IMG/VR virus record: IMGVR_UViG_3300032116_000431
Location: 1-43,010 of that record
Reading direction: 5' to 3' (one strand)
DNA length: 43,010 nt
Origin: a virus
Every line of letters begins with the position of its first letter. Within the stretch, counting starts at the first letter, position 1. The notes beneath the pieces are model-generated. The model saw only the letters and a list, made by a program, of their open reading frames with translations, did not search any database and had not been told where the DNA came from. Positions 23,753 through 33,278 of this stretch are shown in pieces. The position numbers and the translations under genes are program-made.

Positions 23753-26700
23753 ATGGCAAGTGAAAACCGCCCCGGCGTCATCGTAGTTCAGGAGCTCCGC
23801 GAGACTCCTGCTGCAGTTGCCACGCCCACGCTGAACCCCGTGGTTGTTGCTCCGTGCTACCAGATCATCCGGGCTGTGGATGCCTCCGGGTCTATCAACT
23901 CCGATGCGGAGTACACGACCCAGCGCTACACACAGGAGTCTCTGACGATCACGCAGGCAGAGTTTCCTGACCCGCGCGATAACATCGATGAGATCAACAT
24001 CGATGAGACCCAGGTCGGTGCTCGCCTCTTCTACGCCGGTGCCCTGACTACGCTTCCGCGGGGCAGCCATGGCAGCACAGGTTCCGCGTTCCTGGCTGCT
24101 GCAAACTTCGCTACTCGGGCCACTGTTGTATTCAACTCAGGTAGCTCGACCTTCGCATTTGGTCCTAGCACGCAGCTGCTGTCTATCAAGGCAAACAGCG
24201 CCAATAATCTCAATCCTTCGGTAGTTGCCTTCACAGGCACTATGACAGCTGCTGAAGTAGCTGCATCTCTTGCCGCCGTTCCAGGTATTGTCGCTTCAGT
24301 AGTTAGCGATACTGTCGTAGTCAAGAGCCGTACCTTCGGCGCTGCGTCTTCTCTGTACCTGACTGGCAGCGCGCTTCCGGTTCTTACTGCGGTGATGCTC
24401 ACTCCACTCGTAGCATCATCAACGTATAGACTTGAGGGCTCGGGTTTCAGAGGTCAGGATGACCTCGACGGAGACCTGACTACGCCATGGATTGAGTTTC
24501 ATGTCGGCAGCTACACTGTAGGCGGAGTTGCTACCCCGATTGCTGCTCCGTTTGCCCTCGAGGACAAGGACGGCGCCACGGCGACTCCTGCTGCGATGAC
24601 CTTCACTGGTTCAGGAGCGTCGGTTCCCCTCAAGGCGGCAACTGCTACCACTCCTGGAGATGAGTTCTGGGCTGACGGAACTCGCGTGAGTGAGGCATCT
24701 GTGACCGCCGTTGAGGAGGCCCGCTTTAAGCTGGGTATCCTCGACGCAACTCGGTCTACCTTCGACGCGGACGGTAACCTCGTCTCCGCTATCTACTCGA
24801 CGGTAGAGGTGAACACGCCCTCAAGCAGCGTTCCGTTTGCTCCGGTTTACGCGTACTTCATCGCGAACAACCTGGTCTGGGGCTCGGTCACTCCTGCTCC
24901 AGAGGCCGCGGAGATCACAGGCATCGATACGAATGCCCTCGCTGCGCAGCCTGCACAGCTAGTGGGGACCGCTTTCGATCCCACCGAGATCACATCACTT
25001 GCGGGAGGCACACTGACCTTCCGTATTGTTGAGGATGGGGTCACCCTTGATGACGTGACTCACACCTTTACGTCTTCGGCAACGAGCCTCAGCGCAGCTC
25101 TGACTGCTCTGAATGCCGATGCGAATCTGTCGGCGCTCACGTTCGCCACTGGAGACGACGGCTCCGATAAGATTCTGGTTGTTAAGACTATAAAGAACGG
25201 TGCTGATCAGAGTGTCACGTTCCTCGGAACTGCCTCTACCAGCGTAGGTGCTTCATTCGGTCTCACTTCCGGTGATACTGCTACGGGAGTTGATGTTGAG
25301 TTCGCAGAGGCCGCATCTCTCCAGTCTGACGCTGCCGATCTGGGTGCAGCATCAGGTAATCTCATTGTCAGTGTTACCGTCACTATCGGAGATGTAACTT
25401 ACGAGTGGGATCTTCCCGAAGTAACCAGCTACACAACTGCGACTGCGCTGGCCCAGGCCCTTGCAAGTGGGGCAAGTGCTGTCGGAGGTAAGTACCCTGT
25501 TTACTTCAAGAATGATTCTGCCCTTCCGCATCTTCTGAATCTAAGTGCCACTGGAGCAGATTCCGCGGCTCGGATTACTTTTGAACTTACTCGAGGCGGG
25601 GATGGTATCGATCTAGCGCTGACCTCAGATAATGACACTGTTATCGAATTCTCGACGGCTTTATCAGACACCGATGCTGGTGCTGATCTCCTCAAAGGCA
25701 CTCGTCTCGAGTTCACCCTGGACAGCAATCCGCACGTCTACGAAGTTGACTTCACCAGTAACTCGCTCCGGGAGGCAGTTGATGCCATCAACGAGGCTGT
25801 CGGCGGCGCAGTAGACATCGCGAGCGAGGATGGTCTGACTCTTGTGATGACCAGCGCGTTCTCTGGCGCGGCATCTGCTGTCAATCTTGATGACTCGAGC
25901 CCTGCTTACAGTGTGCTGTTCGATACTGACAGCGCTGCGGGTTCCGGTAGGCCGAATCCCAGCTTCTACATCGATGGCGAAGGCACTGCGCACATCGGAG
26001 CACATGCACTTCGCAACCGCAGCACAGGCCTACCCCTCGACCTGAGTTCAGGCGGGGCTCGGGTTTATCTCGATTATGTCGGTCTGCGGCTGGATGTCAC
26101 CGCAGCAGCGTCCAGCCCATCGCTCCTGACCTTCGACGACGTGGCGACGATGGATGCGGCAATCGGGCCGATCTCCCTGGAGAACCCGCTTGCGCTCGCC
26201 TGCTTCCTCATGCTGCAGAACACCCCGACACAGGCTGTGTCGGCCCTGGGCATCGAGGCTGTGAACGACGCAGCTCCAATGGGGACGACGACAGCGCACC
26301 TCAATGCGCTCAACTACCTCGAGAGCAAGGATGTCTATGGCATCGCGCCGATGACGGATGATCCTTTCGTCCAGCAGCTCTACTCGGCGCACGTGGAGAG
26401 CATGTCCACGCCTGAGCAGCGTGGTGAGCGCATCTGCTTCCTCTGGCAGGGCGTTCCCACTCGCGCACAGGACACGTCCATCCTGGCTGGATCGGATGCT
26501 GAGGTAAACGGTACAGCCAACAGCATCACGCTGGGTTCAACTCCGATTGAGGGTCTTGCCGCGCTGGGTCTGGATCCTTCGGAGCTGAGCCTTGACGATA
26601 ATGTCTACCTCGAGCTGGTGGTTGTCCAGCTCGGAGAGACCAGTGTCTTCAAGTTCTCGGTCTCCCAGGCAAACGGCACTGCGCTGATCCTTAGAAGCTC

Positions 26701-27475
26701 CTTTGCCTCCGATGAGAACACCGACGGCTTCTACGACACACCCGATCTCGACTGGACGGACGACGACAACCTGAGCGGGATGACCTTTGTGCTCAAGCAG
26801 CGCGGCGAGCGCCTGCTTATCACAGGCACCGAGATCCCCGACCGCAACGCGATTGCCACTACCGCAGCCGCCCAGGGCGATGCATACAACAGCCGTCGGA
26901 CTTTCCTGCTTTTCAGTGGGAATGTCGACACCAGCATCGACGGCGTTGTGACTCCTGTTCCGGGCTACTACGCCTGTGCCGCGATTGCTGGAATGGTGGC
27001 TGAGCTTGCACCTCAGCAGCCCTTCACGCGCGTTTCCATGACTGGCTTCTCGAGGGTGTACGGGACAGACGACACCTTCAGTGAGAACCAGATGGATACG
27101 ATTGCTGATGGTGGTCGCTACATCCTGATCAACCAGGGTGGTCGCATCGCTTCTCGGCATCAGCGGTCAACGCGTTCTTCGTCCATCGAGGCTCGAGAGC
27201 TTTCAATCACGAAGGCGATTGACTTCCTGGCGAAGGGTCTGCGGGCAACGAACCGGGTGTACATCGGCCGGTATGTCATCAACCCCGGATTCATCGATCA
27301 GCTGGTCATGAGCAATGAGGGCTTCCTTGCCCGCACTGTTCAGGCTGGCGTCGTGAACGGTGCTGCGCTGAACAGCGTCCTGCAGGACAGCAATGCCCCT
27401 GACACCGTGCTGATTGAAGTCACTGTGGCTCCGGCCTACCCCTGCAACAAGATCCGCATCACCATCGTCTCCTGA
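23753..27475 (+). CDS. Tail sheath protein (very large)
   Basis: 1240 aa. The N-terminus ENRPGVIVVQELRETP and the following strand with VVVAPCYQI are typical of contractile-tail sheath proteins. The C-terminal 300 residues include the conserved sheath features: YYACAAIAGMVAELAP, a long strand-helix region and a final TVAPAYPCNKIRITIVS. Usual sheath length is about 400-700 residues. The extra length is in the middle (about residues 110-780), with repeated beta units such as LTFRIVEDGVTLDDVTHTF and VSVTVTIGDVTYEWD that look like surface Ig/flagellin-like insertions. Third-position G/C bias suggests high expression. It forms the contractile outer tail around the tube at 27979. By eye it has no K-x-A-[SAG] motif, a useful negative control. 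Confidence 0.8.
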   Translation: MASENRPGVIVVQELRETPAAVATPTLNPVVVAPCYQIIRAVDASGSINSDAEYTTQRYTQESLTITQAEFPDPRDNIDEINIDETQVGARLFYAGALTTLPRGSHGSTGSAFLAAANFATRATVVFNSGSSTFAFGPSTQLLSIKANSANNLNPSVVAFTGTMTAAEVAASLAAVPGIVASVVSDTVVVKSRTFGAASSLYLTGSALPVLTAVMLTPLVASSTYRLEGSGFRGQDDLDGDLTTPWIEFHVGSYTVGGVATPIAAPFALEDKDGATATPAAMTFTGSGASVPLKAATATTPGDEFWADGTRVSEASVTAVEEARFKLGILDATRSTFDADGNLVSAIYSTVEVNTPSSSVPFAPVYAYFIANNLVWGSVTPAPEAAEITGIDTNALAAQPAQLVGTAFDPTEITSLAGGTLTFRIVEDGVTLDDVTHTFTSSATSLSAALTALNADANLSALTFATGDDGSDKILVVKTIKNGADQSVTFLGTASTSVGASFGLTSGDTATGVDVEFAEAASLQSDAADLGAASGNLIVSVTVTIGDVTYEWDLPEVTSYTTATALAQALASGASAVGGKYPVYFKNDSALPHLLNLSATGADSAARITFELTRGGDGIDLALTSDNDTVIEFSTALSDTDAGADLLKGTRLEFTLDSNPHVYEVDFTSNSLREAVDAINEAVGGAVDIASEDGLTLVMTSAFSGAASAVNLDDSSPAYSVLFDTDSAAGSGRPNPSFYIDGEGTAHIGAHALRNRSTGLPLDLSSGGARVYLDYVGLRLDVTAAASSPSLLTFDDVATMDAAIGPISLENPLALACFLMLQNTPTQAVSALGIEAVNDAAPMGTTTAHLNALNYLESKDVYGIAPMTDDPFVQQLYSAHVESMSTPEQRGERICFLWQGVPTRAQDTSILAGSDAEVNGTANSITLGSTPIEGLAALGLDPSELSLDDNVYLELVVVQLGETSVFKFSVSQANGTALILRSSFASDENTDGFYDTPDLDWTDDDNLSGMTFVLKQRGERLLITGTEIPDRNAIATTAAAQGDAYNSRRTFLLFSGNVDTSIDGVVTPVPGYYACAAIAGMVAELAPQQPFTRVSMTGFSRVYGTDDTFSENQMDTIADGGRYILINQGGRIASRHQRSTRSSSIEARELSITKAIDFLAKGLRATNRVYIGRYVINPGFIDQLVMSNEGFLARTVQAGVVNGAALNSVLQDSNAPDTVLIEVTVAPAYPCNKIRITIVS

Positions 27476-27504
27476 ACCCTGCTTCCTGACTGGAGGACAA
27501 ACCC

Positions 27505-27951
27505 ATGCCCGCTACACCGACCTCGAAGGCTGTTCTCGCCGCTCCCAACGTCACTTCGCAGTGGCACCTCAAGCGGCTCCATCGTCGGCTTGATGACCGT
27601 GACTCAGTGCTCGAGACTGCTCTGCAGCTCATCGAGGAGTGGGATGCGGCTGTATTTCCCGTCATTATCAAGGTCGCAGGATTTCAACCTTCAAAGGTTG
27701 CTACGTCCGGCAACGTAGTTGTATCAATCGGAGGCGCTGATTTTACAAGTTCCTCCACTGTGACTGCGACTCTTGGATCTACTACTCTGACACTCTCATC
27801 GAGGAGTACTAACGATCAAACTCTCACATTTGCTGGCGCTGGAATTGAGTCAGCTGTAACTGCTGCAACGACTGGTGATCAGCTTGTTCTGGCAATTCGC
27901 ATTGATAACGTGCTCTGCCCGCCTGTTGCGCTGACTCCCATCACGGCCTGA
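27505..27951 (+). CDS. Small tail protein with IPT/TIG-like Ig domain
   Basis: 148 aa, ATG with GGAGG 8 bases upstream. Residues 1-50 are helical; residues about 55-145 read like an IPT/TIG Ig-type domain (VAGFQPSKVATSGNVVVSIGG, then DFTSSSTVTATLGSTTLTLSS). It lies between sheath and tube genes. Possible roles are a tube- or sheath-associated decoration or adaptor. Family call is by pattern. Confidence 0.5.
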   Translation: MPATPTSKAVLAAPNVTSQWHLKRLHRRLDDRDSVLETALQLIEEWDAAVFPVIIKVAGFQPSKVATSGNVVVSIGGADFTSSSTVTATLGSTTLTLSSRSTNDQTLTFAGAGIESAVTAATTGDQLVLAIRIDNVLCPPVALTPITA

Positions 27952-27978
27952 TCCCTTTAGCACTCGAGGTCAACTCAC

Positions 27979-28677
27979 ATGGCTTCACTTTCACAGTGGT
28001 CCCCTTACGAGGACTTCGTACAGGGCGGGATGGTAGACGGCCGCTTTATGAGCGGCGCGTACACCGTCATCTGCGCTGGTCCGCCTCGGCTTGCCAATGT
28101 GGGTGGTCCCGAGTTTCTTGGGGCAGCCCTAACGGCAGGATCGACGGCTGAGGACATGCTGGCCTTCCCGATTGGAGTAGTCCAGAACTTCAACCTCAGC
28201 CACAACATGCAGCTGAGCAGGATCTTCGAGCTGGGGTCTGTTCGCAGCTACCACATCCCCGGTCGGGTGATGGGGCAGATCGGCCTGGGCCGTGTGCTCT
28301 ACCACGGGCCTTCCCTGCTTCGAGTCCTGTACGCTTACTACCAGGACATCATCCCGCCGACGTTTGTGAACCCTGTGTTCTCAAACATCGGGGCTGCGAC
28401 TGTAGCAAACCCGCATGACGTCATCATCCCTCCGGGGTACGAGAACATCTTCCTCAACCTGGCCTCCGATCTGTTCACGCAGCCTGTCGGTCTGCTGACT
28501 CTGATGAAGGACAGCAACGAGGATACTCTCGGGGCGGGTTATTTCGAATCCTGCTTCATCCCCAACCACAGCATCGCTACAGATGCTATGGGGACGCTGA
28601 TCCAGGAGCAGTGCGCGATTCAGTTTGAGCGCATGGTCCCGGTCAACACACAGGTTGTCGGCCTGATTACGGGATGA
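27979..28677 (+). CDS. Tail tube protein
   Basis: 232 aa, GAGG upstream of the ATG. The sequence FNLSHNMQLSRIFELGSVR and IPGRVMGQIGLGRVLYHGPSLLRVLY matches the pattern of myovirus tail tube proteins, and its place directly after sheath and its accessory gene is canonical. It forms the inner tube. No K-x-A-[SAG] site seen. Confidence 0.7.
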   Translation: MASLSQWSPYEDFVQGGMVDGRFMSGAYTVICAGPPRLANVGGPEFLGAALTAGSTAEDMLAFPIGVVQNFNLSHNMQLSRIFELGSVRSYHIPGRVMGQIGLGRVLYHGPSLLRVLYAYYQDIIPPTFVNPVFSNIGAATVANPHDVIIPPGYENIFLNLASDLFTQPVGLLTLMKDSNEDTLGAGYFESCFIPNHSIATDAMGTLIQEQCAIQFERMVPVNTQVVGLITG

Positions 28678-28680
28678 ACG

Positions 28681-28935
28681 ATGAACTCTCTGCTGCTGCA
28701 GTTTTTCTCCGATGAGCTTGTGAAGCTGGCTGGCGGTGACCCCGCCAGGCAGCGTCAGTACTACATGCGCAATCGGAATAAAATTCTGCAGCAGCAGAAG
28801 CAATACCGTATAAAAAACAATGCAGTCATCTCGAAGAAGCAGAAAATCTACAAAGCAAAAGTTAAGTCAGGAATGATTCGGCAGCGTCAGCGGATTTCTA
28901 CCGGCAATTCTTACACTTATGGTGGATACCGCTAA
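28681..28935 (+). CDS. Small basic protein with FFSDELVKLAG tag
   Basis: 84 aa. N-terminal LLQFFSDELVKLAGG is a clear example of the DELxKxA tag; the remaining 65 residues are strongly basic with many Gln/Tyr (RQYYMRNRNKILQQQKQYR), like a nucleic-acid-binding or HU-like short polypeptide. Its TAATG overlap couples it to the next gene. Possibly packaged in the virion. Confidence 0.6.
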   Translation: MNSLLLQFFSDELVKLAGGDPARQRQYYMRNRNKILQQQKQYRIKNNAVISKKQKIYKAKVKSGMIRQRQRISTGNSYTYGGYR

Positions 28936-30872
28936 TGCCTATTCCTATTCTTTCGTTTAAACGAAAGAAAATTCCAGGACTCAAGATGCCCAGGGTAGCT
29001 ACTCCGAGACTTGGACTTTCTACGAAAGGTAAGGCTGCCGTTAATCCGTTTAAGGGCAATACGATGAAAATCGCGTCAGATAAAGAAAATACTATTCATC
29101 AACTTATTAGTAATAGAGACTACTCATCTATTTCCGTATTAAATTCTGATATTCTAAAGAGTATTGATAAGACTGCCCAATCACAGTATGCGATTAAGAC
29201 TGGAGGTCTTTTAGCTGCGGCAGGAAAGGGGGCTGTAAACATTGCGCGGGCTGGGGCTAAAGCGAGGCCCGCGCAAGCTGCAAGTAGTCTTAACCCATTC
29301 AAGGGTCCTACAGCACCACTTTCTTCACCCGTAATCGCTCCGCAGCTCACGCGAGCTCCCAGGCCAGCCACAGCCAGACTACCTGGCAGTAATACAGCAC
29401 AGGTCAGGGTTCCGGCGCCAGAAGATCTACCGACTCAGGTAATCCCTCGTGGGGCACCAGCACAGGCTCCAGTAGCACAAGCAGCCCCTGCTGCACCAGC
29501 GCCATCCGCTGATGCCACCATGGCCTTTTCTCCAAGAGACCAGGCATTAGCGGAACGAGGAAAGCAACTTAGAGACACTATGAATAGGCGCCGGGCTGCT
29601 GCTGAACAGAGGCGCGCGCAGCCCGCACAGACTCCTCCGGCAGATTCAACTATGCCTTTGCCGCGGGCGCAGCCCGCAGCTCCCCCACAGGCAGCTCCCC
29701 CACAGGCAGCCACTCCACGGGCTGCACAGCCACAGCCGCAGACTACCCCTTCCAGAAATCGAAATAGAGTTGATGAGTTACTTGAAGAGATACAGAGAAG
29801 CGCTAGCCAGCGTGCCTCTGGGGCTGCTCCAGAGTTAGCTGAGCAAGGTGCTGCTATTAGAGCGCGGTTACCTTCAAGAAGAGCTACACCAGCCCCCGCT
29901 CAGGAAACAGCAACTTTTGGCGGACAGGCTGGGCAGGCTCCTCCTGTTGAGTCGACTATACCTATTTCGCGCTCACGACCTGCGCAGCCATCTAGACCTG
30001 CTCAACAACGGCAGCCCCAAACTCCGCAGCAGCGTCCATCTGTAGACTCTGCACCCCGACAGCAGGCTTCGCCTCCGGCACGAGAATTTGATCCTAGAAG
30101 AGATCTTTGGCAGCCAGAAGAGGAGATAGCATTCCAAGCTAGAAGAGCGGCAGGCGGTAGACCACAGCAACCTTCCCCGCAGGCGGCAGCACCGCCTCCG
30201 GCGGCAGCAGCACCTCCGCCGCAGGCGGCAGCACCTCCGCCGCAGGCGGCAGCACCTCCGCCGCAGGCGGCAGCACCTCCGCCGCAGGCGGCAGCACCTC
30301 CGCCGCGGGCTTCAGCACCTCCGCCGCGGGCGGCAGGCGGCGGACAGGCTCCGCCTCCGGCGGCAGGGACGGGACAAGCAAGAGGGAAGAGCAGATTAGA
30401 TACTTTTAGGGAATATTTCGATGCTGCTACAGGGTATCAGTCAGCCGCAGCTAGATCCGCTGCTCAGGCGGCTGGCGGTGGTGGTGTCGCTGCTATAAAT
30501 CCTTCTTTAGACGCCGCTGCAGCCGCTACGGCTCCGCAGGCATCTGGATGGAGAGATACTTTTGATACAATTTTGGGGAGGGGTCGGTTTTCCAGTGGAG
30601 CTGATGAGGCCGCACAGGCAGCGTTGAGAGCTGGAAAAGGAGACTTAAGAGATGCTGCTGATTCAGGAATTGAGAGAATATTAGGTGCGGGAGCTGCGGG
30701 AGCGTCATCTGCGGGAAAATCCGATGATGTGCTTGGATCTGTTGCAAAGTTGGCTCCGCTTGGCGTTGCCGGAGGTCTTGCAGGGTACGGAGCCCTTAAA
30801 GGTTGGGGAGCGGGACAAGCAGAGGTAAATCGATCACTTCAGCAGGGGTTTAACCCGAACACTCGATACTAG
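28935..30872 (+). CDS. Pro/Ala/Gln-rich low-complexity virion-type protein
   Basis: 645 aa. The basic N-terminus (ILSFKRKKIPGLKMPR) is followed by MKIASDKEN and IDKTAQSQ, motif-like sites near residues 45 and 77. Residues about 105-480 are extremely Pro/Ala/Gln-rich with a heptad-like AAAPPPQ repeat, and are therefore disordered. The C-terminal 165 residues are helical and Gly/Ala-rich (LRDAADSGIERILGAGAAG, LAPLGVAGGLAGYGALKGWG). It sits after tail-tube genes where a tail chaperone or tape-measure would be expected, but has neither pattern. Its end overlaps the convergent gene 30850 by 23 bases. Confidence 0.6.
   Translation: MPIPILSFKRKKIPGLKMPRVATPRLGLSTKGKAAVNPFKGNTMKIASDKENTIHQLISNRDYSSISVLNSDILKSIDKTAQSQYAIKTGGLLAAAGKGAVNIARAGAKARPAQAASSLNPFKGPTAPLSSPVIAPQLTRAPRPATARLPGSNTAQVRVPAPEDLPTQVIPRGAPAQAPVAQAAPAAPAPSADATMAFSPRDQALAERGKQLRDTMNRRRAAAEQRRAQPAQTPPADSTMPLPRAQPAAPPQAAPPQAATPRAAQPQPQTTPSRNRNRVDELLEEIQRSASQRASGAAPELAEQGAAIRARLPSRRATPAPAQETATFGGQAGQAPPVESTIPISRSRPAQPSRPAQQRQPQTPQQRPSVDSAPRQQASPPAREFDPRRDLWQPEEEIAFQARRAAGGRPQQPSPQAAAPPPAAAAPPPQAAAPPPQAAAPPPQAAAPPPQAAAPPPRASAPPPRAAGGGQAPPPAAGTGQARGKSRLDTFREYFDAATGYQSAAARSAAQAAGGGGVAAINPSLDAAAAATAPQASGWRDTFDTILGRGRFSSGADEAAQAALRAGKGDLRDAADSGIERILGAGAAGASSAGKSDDVLGSVAKLAPLGVAGGLAGYGALKGWGAGQAEVNRSLQQGFNPNTRY
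30207..30311 (+). repeat. 21-bp tandem repeat encoding AAPPPQA
   Basis: Four exact copies of a 21-base unit beginning GCAGCACCTCCGCCGC run from 30207 to 30290, with a diverged fifth copy to 30311 and decayed copies either side. In frame, each copy gives seven residues rich in Ala and Pro plus one Gln. Such an array is prone to length change. Confidence 0.9.
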
Positions 30873-31119
30873 AAAGAATTTCCTCTAATGTAAGACTTCT
30901 AGTCCGGGTGTTCCTTTCAACTACGTAAATATCTCGCTTATCCGGTTGAACAGGTGCAGATGAGCGAGGGTCATACATACCTTCATCTTGTATACATATA
31001 TCAAGTATGGACTGAAGAACTTCAGTCATAGTAACGCGCGTTCCAGACCGCTCAGACAACGCCCGGGCTGTGCGCTCGAGATACGCTTTATGCTCATTTC
31101 TGACAGTTACAGTTGGCAT
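30850..31119 (-). CDS. Ribbon-helix-helix-like DNA-binding protein
   Basis: 89 aa from ATG 31119 (AGGTGG 5 bases upstream; a GTG at 31128 is unlikely). The N-terminal strand PTVTVRN, helix EHKAYLERTARALSERSG and helix VTMTEVLQSILDICIQDE give the pattern of Arc/CopG-type ribbon-helix-helix regulators. The C-terminal tail is disordered. It is the last gene of the minus-strand module with the ATPase/VWA pair and may regulate it. Overlaps the convergent 645-residue gene by 23 bases. Confidence 0.6.
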   Translation of the reverse strand: MPTVTVRNEHKAYLERTARALSERSGTRVTMTEVLQSILDICIQDEGMYDPRSSAPVQPDKRDIYVVERNTRTRSLTLEEILSSIECSG

Positions 31120-31159
31120 GAGTACCACCTAAAAAGAGGTCCGAAGACCTCAGCTTATC

Positions 31160-32938
31160 TCACCTTCTCAGGTGCGCTTCTACGATCAATCTAGCCGAGT
31201 TTACGACTCCAGCGGTAATGTCCTTCGGTTCGGCGATGAGTGCGTATTGCCGCTCTCCGAACAGCTTGTCGTACCCAGTCTTATTGTTTCCAATCGCGAG
31301 GATGGAGAGCACGATCCCCTCACCGCGAATCTCTCGAACGACATTCGATAAGTCCTTCAGACCATCGCCTGTGCTGTTCCTACCTCGGAGAAAGCTGGGG
31401 AAACCATCTGTCATCAGGAGGATGGCGCGAGCAGACTTCTTGTGTTTCGCCCATTCAGAGGCCATATCCAGAGCACCGATCAAGTGGGTGTTACTGTTGT
31501 TAACCTGAGAGGAGTTCAGGCTTCCAATCTTAGTAAATGGATAAATGACATCAGAGAATGCCCACAAGTTCAGGCTTACATTGAGGTCCTTACATGCGTG
31601 CGCTACATCAGCAACCGCCTGGTTTACGGCCTCCAGTGGGAACCCAACCATCGAACCACTGACATCTACAACCAGTAGTAACTCCAGGCCTTTGTGCTCC
31701 GTTACCTTCTGAAAGACGGGGATGGAAGACAGGTTCCCGCTAACTCGAGCCTGAATGGCCCTCTGGATATTCAGCCGAGGGCCAAAGCGTGCGGTTGAGA
31801 GCTCTTGTTCCGCCCGGATCTCATCCAGGTATCTGCGAATTCCTTCCGCAGATCTCGAAGGTTTCTCAGGCGGATGCTCGGGGGTGACCAGTCTTACGAT
31901 CACCTTGCAATCTCTGCCAGCCTGAACCAGGTCCGTCTCTTCCTCGTCTTCCTCGTTCTTCGCCTGTTTGCCGAGTTCTGCCTTGGCCGCGGCAATTCGA
32001 GCGTTCATCTTCTCTGCACCATCTTTGCAGAGTTTGGAGAACGAGGTCTCCCCGTTTTCGTCCGCGTCCTCATCACTAGCAGTGATGAGTCTGCGAATCT
32101 TCTGCATGGTCGCAGCAGTTGGCTGCTTTTTTGGAAGAGACTCTTCCTTCTTACCAAGCCCCTCTGACGGAGGAGTGAACTGCTGGGCCACGTCTTTTAG
32201 GGCCTTGAGCACCTGCTGAGCCTTCTGCTGCCCGGTCTTTGGTGGCTCAGGAGGTGGTATTTCCTGCAGAATCTGATCCGCAATGTCATCGACGAGGCGC
32301 GCCGTGATCGCCAGGCAGGCATGAGCATCGACAAGCTCGACCTGAGCCCGCGCCCGGTCCATGGCCGGCTTGCAGACTTGAAAATGGTTTGGAGCACCTG
32401 CAGTGTCAAACCCAGATGCGGCTCTTCCTAAGTACGCGCATAGACTAATCTTGGCTGCCTCTTCTCCTTCGTGCTCAGCGATACCTTTCCAGCGCTCGCC
32501 CAGGAGCGTCGCTCCACCGTAATAGAGCTCTCCCCAGATACTCTTACACCTCAAGTCCTCCAGGATGTTCCACAGCCCGTGGAACATGTCTCCCAGCGGA
32601 CCAGAGAGTGCTCTCCCCTCAGTGCTAGTTGAGACGATCCTTGCCCTGGTGAGAAGTCGTTCTACAGCCTTCTCCTTAAACGCGGCCATTAGACGTAGAT
32701 CTGTCTCTGCGAAGATGTGCGAAAGCTCGTGTTCACAGATGAGATACGCCTCTGGGTCAGACAGTGGAACTCGGACATAAGTCTCGCAGTCTGTGTGCCC
32801 TCCGATTGTGGTATTTTCTAGCTTTATATTCTTGCTCAACAGGGTATTAAACGTATCAACAAGATTCCGCATTCTCTCGATGTTGATTTCTAGTGATGGT
32901 GCCTTCATGGCACCGAGGTCAAGAGGAGGACGACTCAT
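31160..32938 (-). CDS. CobT-like protein: HExxH motif plus VWA (MIDAS) domain
   Basis: 592 aa. The N-terminal region has CEHELSHIFAETD, an HExxH motif at residues 70-74, then WNILEDLRCKSIWGE (Glu127, Asp128, Arg130), the ED-x-R pattern of CobT-like proteins and gluzincin-type sites. A charged linker spans about 225-400. The C-terminal VWA domain shows an intact MIDAS: DVSGS at 425-429, Thr484 and MTDG with Asp511. VWA/MIDAS proteins work with MoxR/CobS AAA+ ATPases in metal-chelatase or chaperone-like complexes, and the ATPase is encoded two genes upstream. Whether the HExxH site hydrolyses peptides or only binds metal is not shown. Overlaps the upstream gene by 20 bases. Confidence 0.8.
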   Translation of the reverse strand: MSRPPLDLGAMKAPSLEINIERMRNLVDTFNTLLSKNIKLENTTIGGHTDCETYVRVPLSDPEAYLICEHELSHIFAETDLRLMAAFKEKAVERLLTRARIVSTSTEGRALSGPLGDMFHGLWNILEDLRCKSIWGELYYGGATLLGERWKGIAEHEGEEAAKISLCAYLGRAASGFDTAGAPNHFQVCKPAMDRARAQVELVDAHACLAITARLVDDIADQILQEIPPPEPPKTGQQKAQQVLKALKDVAQQFTPPSEGLGKKEESLPKKQPTAATMQKIRRLITASDEDADENGETSFSKLCKDGAEKMNARIAAAKAELGKQAKNEEDEEETDLVQAGRDCKVIVRLVTPEHPPEKPSRSAEGIRRYLDEIRAEQELSTARFGPRLNIQRAIQARVSGNLSSIPVFQKVTEHKGLELLLVVDVSGSMVGFPLEAVNQAVADVAHACKDLNVSLNLWAFSDVIYPFTKIGSLNSSQVNNSNTHLIGALDMASEWAKHKKSARAILLMTDGFPSFLRGRNSTGDGLKDLSNVVREIRGEGIVLSILAIGNNKTGYDKLFGERQYALIAEPKDITAGVVNSARLIVEAHLRR

Positions 32939-33278
32939 TCGAGGCTACCTCATAGATTCGTGTTGCTATGGCCCAAACGGTAGGCTTTCGTCGATAGAGC
33001 AAGACATCATAGGGCCCGAGAGGTGGGGGTTTTTCTCCTGACCGCAGAAATCCCTCTACCTCTTCGTAGATGTGGGCCTGTGCGTCCTGTTTACACTCTT
33101 GAACCAGCTTTTCGGTTCTACGCGAGTGTTCTCCCCTCTTGATTGAGAGCTCTACAAGATCATTTGTCTCCCGCTCCACGGCATCTTCGAGGGCCGACAG
33201 CGTAGAGCGAAGCTCAGCACTTCGCCCCTTCTTCTTCATCCACTCGATCATATGCTCAAAAGACTCAAACATGACCAT
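32919..33278 (-). CDS. Small charged coiled-coil protein between ATPase and VWA genes
   Basis: 119 aa from ATG 33278 (GGGAG 9 bases upstream; a second ATG at 33272 follows two codons on). Helical and charged (IEWMKKKGRSAELRSTLSALED, then ETNDLVELSIKRGEH). It overlaps the ATPase gene (14 bases) and the VWA gene (20 bases), so all three are translated as one unit. A bridging subunit between ATPase and VWA proteins is a reasonable guess. No homologue recognised. Confidence 0.6.
   Translation of the reverse strand: MVMFESFEHMIEWMKKKGRSAELRSTLSALEDAVERETNDLVELSIKRGEHSRRTEKLVQECKQDAQAHIYEEVEGFLRSGEKPPPLGPYDVLLYRRKPTVWAIATRIYEVASNESSSS

Noticed and set aside
26537-27160. 207-codon minus-strand open frame inside the sheath gene
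   Set aside because: Same cause: third-position bias of the sheath gene keeps the antisense frame open.
30139-30381. Minus-strand PPAAEVL repeat frame
   Set aside because: It is the antisense of the 21-bp coding repeat.
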